Assembly: GCF_029945535.1 (NCBI RefSeq)
Contig: NZ_JAQSCU010000008.1
Coordinates: 95,528-159,527, forward strand
From: Methylotenera sp.
GTDB lineage: Bacteria > Pseudomonadota > Gammaproteobacteria > Burkholderiales > Methylophilaceae
Length of the DNA: 64,000 bases
Reading direction: 5' to 3'
Shown here: positions 1-8,835 of the stretch, piece after piece
Layout of the letters: each line of letters begins with the position of its first letter
How positions within the stretch are numbered: the stretch's first letter is position 1
Program-made: the position numbers and the translations under genes
Notes under the pieces: generated by a model
Databases searched by the model: none
Told to the model about the DNA's origin: nothing
The model's input: only the letters and a program-made list of their open reading frames with translations

Positions 1-78
1 AGCGGCAACATTTGCCGTTGCGGCACTTATCCAAGAATTCGTGCGGCTATCCACGAAGCAGCCAACAAGTTAGCTTAA
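1..78 (+). CDS. 2Fe-2S subunit of molybdenum hydroxylase, C-terminal end (partial)
   Basis: Only the last 25 codons are in the window, ending in TAA. They encode NICRCGTYPRIRAAI, the conserved second iron-sulfur Cys-x-Cys motif and following helix of the small [2Fe-2S] subunit of xanthine-dehydrogenase-family enzymes such as isoquinoline 1-oxidoreductase alpha subunit (IorA). The next gene is the matching large subunit 10 bp downstream, so the two are almost certainly co-transcribed. The small subunit passes electrons from the molybdenum centre to an external acceptor. The family call rests on this short motif plus the neighbour. Confidence 0.85.
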   Translation, partial: SGNICRCGTYPRIRAAIHEAANKLA

Positions 79-88
79 GGATCCGACC

Positions 89-2266
89 ATGAACTCACCG
101 TTAAATATTTCAAGACGCACTTTTATTAAAGCCACTGCATTAGCTGTTGGCGGGCTGGTGATTGCATTCTCCATCCCAAACGCTAAGCGCTTTTTGCTAC
201 CAGGTATTCCAGAGGCTAATGCAGCTGAAGAAGGTAATAAACTGCCAACCCCAAACGCATTTTTGCGCATAGATACGGACAACACGATTACAGTCATGTT
301 GGCACACAGTGAAATGGGTCAAAGTATTTGGACCACACTACCAATGTTGATTGCCGAAGAATTGGATGTAGACTTAAGCAAAGTTAAAGTGATGCATGCA
401 CCTGCTGCGCCAGAATATATTCACACCGCTTATGGTATTCAAATCACTGGAGGCTCTTCAACCACGTGGTCTGAGTTTGACCGCTATCGCCAAGCTGGTG
501 CATTGACACGTGCGTTGCTGGTCAATGCAGCAGCGAAAAAATTAGGTGTTACCGCCGAAAGCATCAAAACAGAAAACGGTTTCGCCATCAGTGGCGATAA
601 AAAAATTAGCTATGGTGATTTAGCTGAAGCTGCAGCCAAGCTGGAAACACCGAAAGCGGTCACGCTGAAACAACCAAAAGACTGGAAGATCATCGGCAAA
701 GCCACTAAACGCCTTGATGGCCCTGAAAAAATTAACGGCACAGCCATCTTCGGTCAGGATATTCACTTTGAGGGTTTAATGACCGCTATGGTCGCACGCT
801 CTCCAGTATTTGGCGGATCTGTGAAGTCTTTTGATGCTAGCGCCGCAAAGAAAATTAAAGGGGTGCAACAAGTAGTGCAAGTGCCGTCTGGAGTGGCGGT
901 GATTGCCGATAACTACTGGGCAGCAAAGCAAGGTCGTGAGGCACTTAAAGTGGAGTGGAATTTAGGACCAAACGCAGGTCTTGATTCAAAAGCCTTAGTC
1001 AGTGAATACCGCAAAATGGCTGCTACCCAAGGATTAACGGCCGCTAAAGCTGGTGACATTAAAACTGCATCCGCTAAAGTCACAAAAACTGTTGAAGCAG
1101 AATATGTTTTACCGTATTTAGCTCACTCGCCGATGGAGCCGCTAAATTGCTCAGTGAAAATCAGTAAAGACGCCTGTGAAATTTGGACTGGCACACAAAT
1201 GCAGGGTACCGACCAACAAGCTGCTGCAAAAATACTTGGATTAAAACCTGAACAGGTAACAATACACACCTTATTCCTTGGCGGCGGATTTGGCAGACGT
1301 GCCAATCCAGCGGCTGACTTTGTCTCTGAAGCCGTTCAAGTTGCAAAGGCTGCTGGCGTTCCTGTGAAAACCGTATGGAGCCGTGAGGATGATGTGAAAG
1401 GTGGTTACTACCGCCCTATGTATCTACATAAAGCTAAAATTGGCTTAGATGCTAACGGTATGCCAGCGACTTGGGAGCATACGATTGTTGGCCAATCCAT
1501 CCTATTGGGAACTCCATTCGAAGCATTTATGATTAAAGAAGGCGTGGATGCAACTTCTGTGGAAGGTGTTGCGGACTCTCCATACTTGAAAAGCGTCCCT
1601 AATTATCAAGTCAGTCTGCACACAGCAAAAACTGCCATTCCGGTGCTTTGGTGGCGCTCAGTGGGCCACAGCCATAGTGCACTTGTGATGGAAAGTTTGA
1701 TTGATGAACTCGCACACACAGCGAAAAAAGACCCGCTGGAATATCGTCGCGCCTTATTGAAAGATCACCCGCGACACTTAGCTGCACTGAACTTAGCGGC
1801 AGAGAAAGCTGGCTGGGGCAAGCCCTTACCTAAAGACGTATTTCGAGGAATTGCGGTACATGAATCTTTTGGTAGCTTTGTAACACAGGTTGCAGAGGTT
1901 TCCGTAGATAAAGGTGTCGTTAAAGTACATCGCATGGTATGTGCGATTGATTGCGGCTTATCGGTCAATCCAGATTCTCTGAAAGCACAAATGGAGTCGT
2001 CTATTTCTTTCGGTCTTGGTGCTGCAATGCAAAGTGAAATCACCTTTAAAGATGGCATGGTAGAGCAATCAAACTTTCATGACTATAAGGTGATGCGCAT
2101 GGCCGACATGCCTAAAGTTGAGGTTTACATTGTTCAAAGTACTGAAAAAATGGGTGGTGCAGGCGAGCCTGGTTTACCGCCTGTAGCACCTGCAGTCACT
2201 AATGCCATTTTTGCTGCGACAGGTAAACGCATACGCAGCTTGCCAATTGGCAATCAACTGGCTTAA
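89..2266 (+). CDS. Molybdopterin-binding large subunit, isoquinoline 1-oxidoreductase (IorB) type
   Basis: 725 residues. The N-terminus carries a twin-arginine export signal (SRRTFIK, residues 8-14, then a hydrophobic stretch), so the enzyme is probably exported folded with cofactor. Family motifs are visible: GGGFGRR near residue 400 for molybdopterin binding, and [10 protein letters not shown] near the C-terminus, where Glu693 is the expected catalytic base of the xanthine-dehydrogenase family. Members of this IorB-like group hydroxylate aromatic N-heterocycles or oxidise aldehydes; the substrate cannot be read from sequence. It follows the 2Fe-2S subunit and precedes an XdhC-type maturation gene, a standard arrangement. 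Periplasmic aldehyde oxidation would suit a methylotroph, but that is inference. Confidence 0.88.
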   Translation: MNSPLNISRRTFIKATALAVGGLVIAFSIPNAKRFLLPGIPEANAAEEGNKLPTPNAFLRIDTDNTITVMLAHSEMGQSIWTTLPMLIAEELDVDLSKVKVMHAPAAPEYIHTAYGIQITGGSSTTWSEFDRYRQAGALTRALLVNAAAKKLGVTAESIKTENGFAISGDKKISYGDLAEAAAKLETPKAVTLKQPKDWKIIGKATKRLDGPEKINGTAIFGQDIHFEGLMTAMVARSPVFGGSVKSFDASAAKKIKGVQQVVQVPSGVAVIADNYWAAKQGREALKVEWNLGPNAGLDSKALVSEYRKMAATQGLTAAKAGDIKTASAKVTKTVEAEYVLPYLAHSPMEPLNCSVKISKDACEIWTGTQMQGTDQQAAAKILGLKPEQVTIHTLFLGGGFGRRANPAADFVSEAVQVAKAAGVPVKTVWSREDDVKGGYYRPMYLHKAKIGLDANGMPATWEHTIVGQSILLGTPFEAFMIKEGVDATSVEGVADSPYLKSVPNYQVSLHTAKTAIPVLWWRSVGHSHSALVMESLIDELAHTAKKDPLEYRRALLKDHPRHLAALNLAAEKAGWGKPLPKDVFRGIAVHESFGSFVTQVAEVSVDKGVVKVHRMVCAIDCGLSVNPDSLKAQMESSISFGLGAAMQSEITFKDGMVEQSNFHDYKVMRMADMPKVEVYIVQSTEKMGGAGEPGLPPVAPAVTNAIFAATGKRIRSLPIGNQLA

Positions 2267-2270
2267 GAAA

Positions 2271-3254
2271 ATGAAATCGCTCGATTGGGAAGTGCTGAGC
2301 CGAGCTGTTGAATGGCTAGATAGTGGCTATAAAGCGCATTTATTTACCGTGATGCACACTTGGGGGTCGGCACCACGTCTACCAGGTGCATTACTGGTTG
2401 TGCGCGAAGATGGGCATCTTATTGGCTCGGTGTCTGGGGGTTGTATTGAAGATGACCTTGCCGACAAAGCGCGCCATCAGGAATTACCACTATCAGCCAC
2501 GGTACTGGAATACGGCGTCAGCAATGATGATGCGCATCGATTCGGTATTCCATGTGGCGGTCGTCTACAGATATTTGTCGAACCTTTAAATGATTCAGCA
2601 CACTTATCATTGCTATTGCAAAGTATTGAGCAGCGTAAGTTAATCAAGCGTTCCGTTAGCCTGAGTACAGAACAAGTAAAGATTAATCAGGTGCTACCTG
2701 AAGGACCGCCAAGAATTGACGGCGATTGGTTCCACAGCTACTTTGGGCCGCAATGGCGCTTACTGATTATTGGCGCCAATCAACTTGGTTCTGTTTTAGC
2801 AAGCATGGCACAGGTACTGGATTTTGACGTACTTATTTGTGACCCTCGTGCAGATATTCGTGCCGAGTGGCACGTAGAAGGCGTGGAGTGGATTTATGAA
2901 ATGCCAGACGATGCCGTGGTGGAAATAAACCCCGATGCCTACACAGCCATTGTAGCCGTCACACATGACCCTAAACTAGATGATATGGCATTACTTGAAG
3001 CACTCAAATCCAATGCATTCTACGTTGGGGCGCTGGGCTCAATCAAAAATCAAGTAAAGCGTCGTGAGCGCATGCGTATGTTCGACCTGACTGAATCAGA
3101 GATTGCTACATTGCATGGCCCTGTTGGCCTATCTATCGGCAGTCGCACGCCAGCTGAAATCGCGATTGCGATACTTGCTGAGCTTATTCAAGTGCGGGCG
3201 CAACAATTAAAGGCTAATGCTGAAAATCCAATCTATGAGTATTGCGCCGCCTAA
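2271..3254 (+). CDS. XdhC/CoxI-family molybdenum hydroxylase maturation protein
   Basis: 327 residues from the ATG at 2271, 4 bp after the preceding stop; a longer frame from 2202 would overlap the upstream gene and is unlikely. The N-terminal XdhC/CoxI domain shows the SGGCIEDDL motif and a conserved GIPCGG segment. The C-terminal Rossmann-like domain shows LLIIGANQLGS and ends with a GLSIGSRTPAEIAIAI motif. XdhC proteins bind molybdenum cofactor, promote its sulfuration and insert it into xanthine-dehydrogenase-type enzymes, so the client is presumably the upstream oxidoreductase. It converges with the MocA-like gene with only 3 bp between stops. Confidence 0.88.
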   Translation: MKSLDWEVLSRAVEWLDSGYKAHLFTVMHTWGSAPRLPGALLVVREDGHLIGSVSGGCIEDDLADKARHQELPLSATVLEYGVSNDDAHRFGIPCGGRLQIFVEPLNDSAHLSLLLQSIEQRKLIKRSVSLSTEQVKINQVLPEGPPRIDGDWFHSYFGPQWRLLIIGANQLGSVLASMAQVLDFDVLICDPRADIRAEWHVEGVEWIYEMPDDAVVEINPDAYTAIVAVTHDPKLDDMALLEALKSNAFYVGALGSIKNQVKRRERMRMFDLTESEIATLHGPVGLSIGSRTPAEIAIAILAELIQVRAQQLKANAENPIYEYCAA

Positions 3255-3257
3255 TAC

Positions 3258-3833
3258 TTAAAGTATCAGGTCTGCTGGGGTATCAATATCGGTCAGAATT
3301 CCTGAGTCATCACATTCTAAAAAGATAATCTCTTCCGGGTAACGTTTAAGTATCGACCGCGCGCCCTCATCGCCATGCAAGCTTTCAAGCTCAGTGCGAA
3401 ATTTGGCAGAAAACCCAACAGGATGCCCTCGCTTGCCTTGATAAGTAGGTACAACGATAGATGCACCTTCACTTAATTTAGAAGCGATTGCAGCTGTAGT
3501 CTTTGAGTCAACATACGGCATATCCGCCAACGCAATCACAAAACCATCACTCGAGTCTCTAAAGGCAGCAGAAAATTTAATTGCTGCAGATAAGCTATCT
3601 GCCATCTCTGTCTCTTGCTCGGTGCAAAAAAATACCTTAAGTCCTGCATCTTGCAACAACTGCGCTAACACCTTATTTTCAGGTCTAACAATTGCAATAG
3701 AAAGTGGAATGGCCTCAATTAGTCTTTTAGCTGACGCCTGCGCTATGGGGCTACCATCTGGCAAAACTTGTAATAATTTGTTGGAGGCGCCAAATCGTCT
3801 AGAGAAGCCCGCCGCCAATAAAATACCTATCAT
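3258..3833 (-). CDS. MobA/MocA-like molybdenum cofactor nucleotidyltransferase
   Basis: 191 residues. The N-terminus has the nucleotidyltransferase signature LLAAGFSRRFG followed by K19, and a later LADMPYVD segment supplies the metal-binding Asp. This NTP_transf_3 architecture includes MocA (CTP:molybdopterin cytidylyltransferase), which makes the cytosine dinucleotide cofactor used by xanthine-dehydrogenase-family enzymes. Its position beside a molybdenum hydroxylase and XdhC favours MocA over MobA, although it lies on the opposite strand. A stand-alone sugar nucleotidyltransferase is less likely because the domain is short and the context is molybdenum. Confidence 0.8.
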   Translation of the reverse strand: MIGILLAAGFSRRFGASNKLLQVLPDGSPIAQASAKRLIEAIPLSIAIVRPENKVLAQLLQDAGLKVFFCTEQETEMADSLSAAIKFSAAFRDSSDGFVIALADMPYVDSKTTAAIASKLSEGASIVVPTYQGKRGHPVGFSAKFRTELESLHGDEGARSILKRYPEEIIFLECDDSGILTDIDTPADLIL

Positions 3834-3896
3834 TGATACAATCCTAAGTTTTAATTGCGTAGAAAGTGATGCCCATCATACAACGGCTAAGCGATT

Positions 3897-4367
3897 TTAA
3901 CGCTCTAGAATTTTAAAGCTGGCATGACAGGCAATACAGTTTTTCATGAGGGCATCTAGCTGTTGGCGGCTATGCATTGGATTTTTTAGTTGTAGAGCAT
4001 CTGAGGCGATTTGGTCGAACTTTTGGTGCGTGTCATAGCCTAGCGTTTTCATTGCGAGCGGGATCTTTGGCAGTAGCGAGCTTGGAGCATCCTTTTCAGT
4101 TTGCATTCCCGCCTGCGTGGCAAGCTTAGCCGCAAGTTCCAAATCTTTGTTAGTAATGGCTTCACTTACACCCTGCGTTGTAATAAGGAAGTTCCGCATT
4201 TCAGTTAATACAAAATTGCGCTCATTTTTACTTAGATTCACCGCTATACTATTGTCGTCAGATGGGGTGACATTCCCTTGCACCAGCTTATAAGCAATGG
4301 TAGTGAGTGCTAACATTAGTAATGCAATCACACCCCATAATATTTTGTAATTTCTCATGCACACCAT
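3897..4367 (-). CDS. Membrane-anchored mono-heme cytochrome c (c-prime/c556-like)
   Basis: 156 residues with an N-terminal hydrophobic segment (about residues 8-25) that anchors or exports it. A single heme-binding CIACH motif lies at residues 144-148, very near the C-terminus, as in cytochromes c-prime and c556, and the rest looks helical. It is last in the nirK transcript and is translationally coupled to the porin by a TAATG overlap at 4367, which supports the ATG there; a second ATG three codons in is possible. It may carry electrons to the nitrite reductase or bind NO, as c-prime proteins do. The role is inferred from heme position and operon context. Confidence 0.75.
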   Translation of the reverse strand: MVCMRNYKILWGVIALLMLALTTIAYKLVQGNVTPSDDNSIAVNLSKNERNFVLTEMRNFLITTQGVSEAITNKDLELAAKLATQAGMQTEKDAPSSLLPKIPLAMKTLGYDTHQKFDQIASDALQLKNPMHSRQQLDALMKNCIACHASFKILER

Positions 4368-5692
4368 TAAAACATATACATCACCGTTGCTAGCAATTTA
4401 TCGATGTCGCGTTTACGACTTGCAGCGGCAACCGAGCCATACAATTCATTTTCTTTGAAGCTAAAGTACTCTAATTTACCGCTCCAGTTTTTATTGTAGT
4501 TATACCCAGCTACTAAATCTAACTCTTTGCCGTATTGACTACTATTTGGTGCACTGCCAGCTGCAGTAAAATTTTTATCAGAGTTAAGCCAATGGTACTC
4601 AGCCGATAATTGCACATCATAAACCTTGCCATTGAGCGTGATGAACGTATCTTCTATGCCATCTTTTGGCGTGGTTAAGAATGAGTCACCTAAACCTTGG
4701 AATAAATGCCCTGTTGCTAATGGCGTTTGAAATCCATATAAGCTGTTGTTACTAGAAAGTACTTCGCGATCTAATCGGGCTGACCAATTGCCAAACCCTG
4801 CACCAGCGCCAAGTCGCCAATAGTGCGCATCAATGCGACTGTCACCACCACGGTAATCATCCTGCTTTGCGCATTCAGCGGTATAAAGCACTTTCCAGTC
4901 GGCATCTACCTTGTGACTGCCATCTGCACGTAATCCAAGGGTACGACTTGAGTTGTTGATGAAAGCTGCGCCTGTTGTTGGGTAAGTAAAGCCATTAAGC
5001 GGCATGGCTTGGAAGTAGCCATAGCCTATCAAACTTTCAGTGAGAGAATACTTCCAACTGGCATGCGCAATATCGACGTTGCCATCGCTTAAGTATTCGC
5101 TAGTGATGCGTCTAAGCCCTTCAAAGTGAGCTGCATAGATTTCTACATTTGGAACGCTTTTGTTCTCAATGGCAATACCATCAAACACCTGCATGATTTG
5201 GCGGAATTCAACATTTCCCACAAAACGCACATTATCGAGCTTGACTGATTGGCGCCCTACTCTTACTTTGGTCTCTGGTATGCCTGTCCATTCAATAAAA
5301 AATTGGTTAACACCTGTGTAATCGGGATCAACAACTAATGGGAAATTCTTTTTATCTGCCGGAGTAGCGCCTCCAAAAGTTGTATTGGTGCCATCATAAA
5401 AATCATGATTGAACTGTGCTACGTTTATTAGTTGTGCGGCAATACTGAAATTATTAAGTGGTTTGGTTTGCCAGCCAATTAGACTCCGCATAGTCCAAGC
5501 GTTAGATTGCTCTGCCTTACCATCTTGATCGACATTCTCATAACGTAGACGAAAGCTGGTCATAGGCTTACCCATAGTGATTGCTTCCATCAGCGTTGTT
5601 GGCGTCTCTGTTTTGGCGACATCTTCAGCCAAGGTCGGCAAGGCGTAAAATGCCGCAATAACTGCCAGTAAAATGCTTGATGCGCGTTTCAT
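4367..5692 (-). CDS. Outer-membrane beta-barrel porin (alginate-export-like)
   Basis: 441 residues with a clear signal peptide (cleavage after residue 22, ALPTLA-ED). The rest alternates polar and aromatic residues in strands and ends in phenylalanine (VMYMF), the outer-membrane barrel signature. Length and features such as SFRLRYENVDQDG and RVGRQSVKLDNVRF resemble the alginate-export/OprD-like porin group. It sits between the SCO-family gene and the cytochrome gene in the nirK operon. It may admit nitrite or copper, but nothing in the sequence fixes the substrate. Confidence 0.7.
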   Translation of the reverse strand: MKRASSILLAVIAAFYALPTLAEDVAKTETPTTLMEAITMGKPMTSFRLRYENVDQDGKAEQSNAWTMRSLIGWQTKPLNNFSIAAQLINVAQFNHDFYDGTNTTFGGATPADKKNFPLVVDPDYTGVNQFFIEWTGIPETKVRVGRQSVKLDNVRFVGNVEFRQIMQVFDGIAIENKSVPNVEIYAAHFEGLRRITSEYLSDGNVDIAHASWKYSLTESLIGYGYFQAMPLNGFTYPTTGAAFINNSSRTLGLRADGSHKVDADWKVLYTAECAKQDDYRGGDSRIDAHYWRLGAGAGFGNWSARLDREVLSSNNSLYGFQTPLATGHLFQGLGDSFLTTPKDGIEDTFITLNGKVYDVQLSAEYHWLNSDKNFTAAGSAPNSSQYGKELDLVAGYNYNKNWSGKLEYFSFKENELYGSVAAASRKRDIDKLLATVMYMF

Positions 5693-5729
5693 ATCAATAC
5701 CCTATCGTGTTTAAAATATTCATAATCAA

Positions 5730-6320
5730 TCAGCGTGTTGCATCAGTCGGACTAGCCGAGTATTCCTTCGCAACTAAGTCCAGAATCGGTTTAATTCCTG
5801 TTAGCGTTCCGCTGGTCTGCATTTGAATTTGACCTTGGCTGTCTAGTAGCGTGACTGTGTTGGAGTGGGCAACATCACCATCTTTAATGACTTTGTACCT
5901 TCCATTAAGCGCATTAGAAAGTGTGCGAACTAATTCGTTATTGCCGCGAAGTAGCTTCCAGTTTGAATTCAACCCCTTTTTTTCGGCAAAAGCTTTGAGC
6001 GTTTTTGGGTAGTCGGTATCTGGCGTAAGTGAAACCAGCACGAAGCCCATCTTACTGCGCATATTTGCTGGAACTTGTTTTTCTACACGCTTCATACTTT
6101 CCACAATAATCGGACAAGCGTTAGAACAGCCCGTGTAAATCAATGCAATAAGCTGCGGCTTACCTGCTAAAGACTCTAGTTGAATAGACTCATTATTTTC
6201 TGTTAGCCATGTACCGCCGACTTGATAAACAGAGTCGCTCGGCAAATCAGATGCAGCAAAGACTGAACTACTGAAACTAAATAACAAAGCTATTATTAAC
6301 ATTCGCATGGTGTGAATCAT
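5730..6320 (-). CDS. SCO1/SenC-family copper chaperone
   Basis: 196 residues with a signal peptide (residues 1-22). The thioredoxin-like fold carries the SCO copper site: Cys65 and Cys69 in TGCSNACP, and a candidate third ligand His152 in DVAHSN. SCO proteins deliver copper to CuA of cytochrome oxidases and, in denitrifiers, to copper reductases. Lying between nirV-like and porin genes downstream of nirK, it probably serves NirK maturation; a separate SCO-like gene sits in the cox locus. AAGGA nine bases before the ATG supports this start. Confidence 0.85.
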   Translation of the reverse strand: MIHTMRMLIIALLFSFSSSVFAASDLPSDSVYQVGGTWLTENNESIQLESLAGKPQLIALIYTGCSNACPIIVESMKRVEKQVPANMRSKMGFVLVSLTPDTDYPKTLKAFAEKKGLNSNWKLLRGNNELVRTLSNALNGRYKVIKDGDVAHSNTVTLLDSQGQIQMQTSGTLTGIKPILDLVAKEYSASPTDATR

Positions 6321-6332
6321 TTGGTGTAATCC

Positions 6333-7127
6333 TTAATCATTGCCATCTGCCGCGCACCTGAAACCCAAGCTACTCAGTGTAAACTTGGCATTGAGACTAG
6401 AACGAAATCCATAGCGCATAAACGCTGCGTAATCGCTGGGATTCACTGCTCCAGCGCTACCTGACGCACAGTAAAGGTCTTTATTCACACTGCTGTCATC
6501 ACGCGATTCACCACTAATAAGATTTGAATTAAAGTCTTCAGTCCATTCCCAAATCAAGCCATGCATATTATGTACGCCCCAATAGTTAGCCTCATCTTTA
6601 CCGACTTCTGCAGGTTGCTGTTTAGCAGCCTTCGCGTACCAATCCAATATCTTTTGGTTATAGTCCTTTTCCTGGCTTCCATCTTTCTGAGTAAATGAGG
6701 CCTGCGCCACATACTCCCATTCAGCAACGGTTGGCAGACGCTTCTGCTGTGCCTGACAATAAGCTTGTGCTGCATACCAAGAGACATAAATCACAGGCTT
6801 TTCTAAATCAGTAAAGCTGGGCTGGTATTGATTAGCTGATTTTTCCCAATGATTTAAATATGCATTTTCAGCAAACAAACTGGGGACAGCATCACGCTGC
6901 CACTTTGGATTTTTCACCACGAACTGTTGAAACTCGCGATTGGTGACAGGCTGCTTATCCAACTTAAATGGCGCCATACTCACTAATGGGCTGTCAGAAC
7001 TAAGATACAGCGGGCGATACTCACCCGCCGTAATATTAGCCATGCCATGGTTTGCCATACTATCTTGCCCCCAAGTGCTAGGGGGAATGAACACCATAAG
7101 AGCAAGACAGTATCGCAACATAGTCAA
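6333..7127 (-). CDS. nirV: NirV-like formylglycine-generating-enzyme (SUMF1) family protein
   Basis: 264 residues with a signal peptide. It carries the FGE-sulfatase fold: PVTNREFQQFV near the N-terminal third, RLPTVAEWEY in the middle, and a C-terminal segment ending LSSLGFRCAAD. NirV proteins of this family are commonly encoded directly downstream of nirK in denitrifiers; their exact function is not settled. Here the gene starts 22 bp after nirK and is followed 12 bp later by the SCO gene, so they are one transcript. The symbol is applied on context and family, not on a database match. Confidence 0.78.
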   Translation of the reverse strand: MTMLRYCLALMVFIPPSTWGQDSMANHGMANITAGEYRPLYLSSDSPLVSMAPFKLDKQPVTNREFQQFVVKNPKWQRDAVPSLFAENAYLNHWEKSANQYQPSFTDLEKPVIYVSWYAAQAYCQAQQKRLPTVAEWEYVAQASFTQKDGSQEKDYNQKILDWYAKAAKQQPAEVGKDEANYWGVHNMHGLIWEWTEDFNSNLISGESRDDSSVNKDLYCASGSAGAVNPSDYAAFMRYGFRSSLNAKFTLSSLGFRCAADGND

Positions 7128-7149
7128 CCTTAGCTGCTAGCCTTAGTGA

Positions 7150-8691
7150 CTAGCCATGGTTGTCAGAATTTGCAGGAGCGACCTTACGCTGTTTATCAAC
7201 TTGGGCGGGTGTGACCTGACCACCATTATTGCCAAAACTGTTCAACACATAAGTTAAGACATTCGCAATTTGCTCATTATTAAGAGCAATAGCAGGCATC
7301 ACACTGTCAAAGTTTTTGCCATTCACCGTAATCGGGCCTGAGCGACCGTGTAGCAAGATGCCAATCGCACGGTCATGGTCTGCATTTAAGAAATCAGATT
7401 TAGCCAACGGTGGGAATGCGTTCGGAATGCCTTCGCCATTAGATTGGTGACATGCTAAGCAGTTATTCTCGAATACGTTTTGACCTTGGGCGATTTGCTC
7501 GTCTTTAGTTAAGGTTTTAACCACTGCAGCGGTCGGGTTAGCGATTGATTGTGTGGCTGAGCCCTCTGGCAAGTAAACTTTATCAGCCTGTTTACCTGAG
7601 TAAATGATTTTGTCTTCTGGGCCGGTGACTTTCAACATACCAAGAGCACCCTTGTTAAAGGCGCGGAAAATGGAATGGTCAACCATAATAAACGTGCCCG
7701 GAACATCTACCTTAAATTCAGTAATGGCGGCACCACCAGCTGGTACTAGAGTTGTTTGGACATTGTGATTTTCTAACTTGCCGCCTTCTACGTAAACTTT
7801 GTCAAAAATCTCACCAATGACGTGGAACGAAGACACCATATTCGGGCCACCATTACCCACAAACAAACGCACTGTTTCACCTACTTTGGCGGTAATCGCC
7901 TTCTCACCATTGAGTGCGCCCACTGAGCCGTTAAATACCACGTAATCTGGTTGCTCTTTAATAGCTTTTTCCATATCAAACGGTTGTAAGCCAGCTTCGC
8001 CATATTTACCTTTGGTGTAGAAATCACCTTGCAACACATAATATTCACGGTCAACTTTTGATAAGCCAGCTTTAGGTTCTACCAAAATCAAACCATACAT
8101 ACCGTTACCAATGTGCATGCCCACTGGCGCTGTGGCGCAGTGATAGACGTATAAACCAGGATTGAGTGTTTTAAAGCTGAATGTAGAGGTATGACCAGGG
8201 GCTGTGAAAGATGATGCAGCCCCGCCGCCTGCGCCAGTCACTGCATGTAAATCAATGTTGTGTGGCATCTTGGAGTCTGGGCTATTGGATAAGTTAAACT
8301 CAACCTCATCACCCTCACGAACGCGCATAAACTGCCCCGGCACTTGTCCGCCAAACGTCCAGAACATATAGTCCACGCCATCAGCCATGCGCATCACTTT
8401 TTCTTGCGTTTCTACATTGATGACTACTTTTGCAGCGTAATTACGGGTAATTGGTGGCGGCACATTCGGGGCATGCGTTAAAACTGCTTGTATAACAGGC
8501 AGTTGCCCAATAGCGCTGGTGTCTTTTTTTGCACTACTTGACGTTGACTGTGATGCCGATTGTTCAGCGACTTGAGCGCATGAAACCAGTGCTAATGCCG
8601 CACTCACCATAGTCACGAGTACTTTAGTCTTGAAATTTAAGGTCTTGGAATTAAAGGTCTTGATATTAAATTGGCTCTTGAAACTGAACAT
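7150..8691 (-). CDS. nirK: Copper nitrite reductase with C-terminal cytochrome c domain
   Basis: 513 residues. Two cupredoxin domains carry the full ligand set by alignment to known NirK: type 1 copper His144, Cys185, His193, Met198; type 2 copper His149, His184, His339; active-site Asp147 and His290. A fused cytochrome c domain follows, with CLACH at 411-415 and likely axial Met465. A lipobox (LVSC, Cys38) suggests a lipid-anchored periplasmic enzyme reducing nitrite to NO, with its own electron-entry domain. The ATG has a very strong ribosome site (AAAGGGAGG, 8697-8705). The leader contains a pentapeptide repeat ([15 protein letters not shown]). First gene of a five-gene operon under an FNR-type box. 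Confidence 0.95.
   Translation of the reverse strand: MFSFKSQFNIKTFNSKTLNFKTKVLVTMVSAALALVSCAQVAEQSASQSTSSSAKKDTSAIGQLPVIQAVLTHAPNVPPPITRNYAAKVVINVETQEKVMRMADGVDYMFWTFGGQVPGQFMRVREGDEVEFNLSNSPDSKMPHNIDLHAVTGAGGGAASSFTAPGHTSTFSFKTLNPGLYVYHCATAPVGMHIGNGMYGLILVEPKAGLSKVDREYYVLQGDFYTKGKYGEAGLQPFDMEKAIKEQPDYVVFNGSVGALNGEKAITAKVGETVRLFVGNGGPNMVSSFHVIGEIFDKVYVEGGKLENHNVQTTLVPAGGAAITEFKVDVPGTFIMVDHSIFRAFNKGALGMLKVTGPEDKIIYSGKQADKVYLPEGSATQSIANPTAAVVKTLTKDEQIAQGQNVFENNCLACHQSNGEGIPNAFPPLAKSDFLNADHDRAIGILLHGRSGPITVNGKNFDSVMPAIALNNEQIANVLTYVLNSFGNNGGQVTPAQVDKQRKVAPANSDNHG
8626..8670 (-). repeat. Three tandem 15-bp units in the nirK leader region
   Basis: Three adjacent 15-bp units (8626-8640, 8641-8655, 8656-8670) share the core GTCTTG followed by an A/T-rich half on the plus strand. 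They encode pentapeptides LNFKT, FNSKT and FNIKT just before the hydrophobic core of the NirK export signal. A degenerate fourth unit may extend to 8685. The unit length is a multiple of three, so copy-number change would keep frame. Confidence 0.85.
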
Positions 8692-8763
8692 GATTACCTC
8701 CCTTTGACGATAGGTATGACATTTTTTTCAAATGTTTGCGACCATGTGTCGCACCTTGAAGAC

Positions 8764-8805
8764 AGAATAGCGGCTAACTATTTAGATTAACTTGACCAGT
8801 ATCAA
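8764..8805 (-). promoter_or_regulatory. FNR/DNR-type box and -10 element upstream of nirK
   Basis: The box is TTGACCAGTATCAA at 8792-8805, matching the FNR/DNR consensus TTGAT-N4-ATCAA except one base. On the minus strand a TATTCT -10 element (8764-8769) starts 29 bases from the box centre, the geometry of a class II FNR-family promoter centred near -41.5. The predicted start is near 8757, giving a leader of about 65 nt. The likely activator is the Dnr-type regulator at 14576. Confidence 0.85.
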
Positions 8806-8835
8806 GAACCCCGTAATTAATTATTAAAGGTTCTT

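Noticed and set aside
2202..2270. Upstream start for the XdhC-type protein
   Set aside because: It lies within the large-subunit gene; the ATG at 2271, 4 bp after the stop, gives the expected N-terminus.
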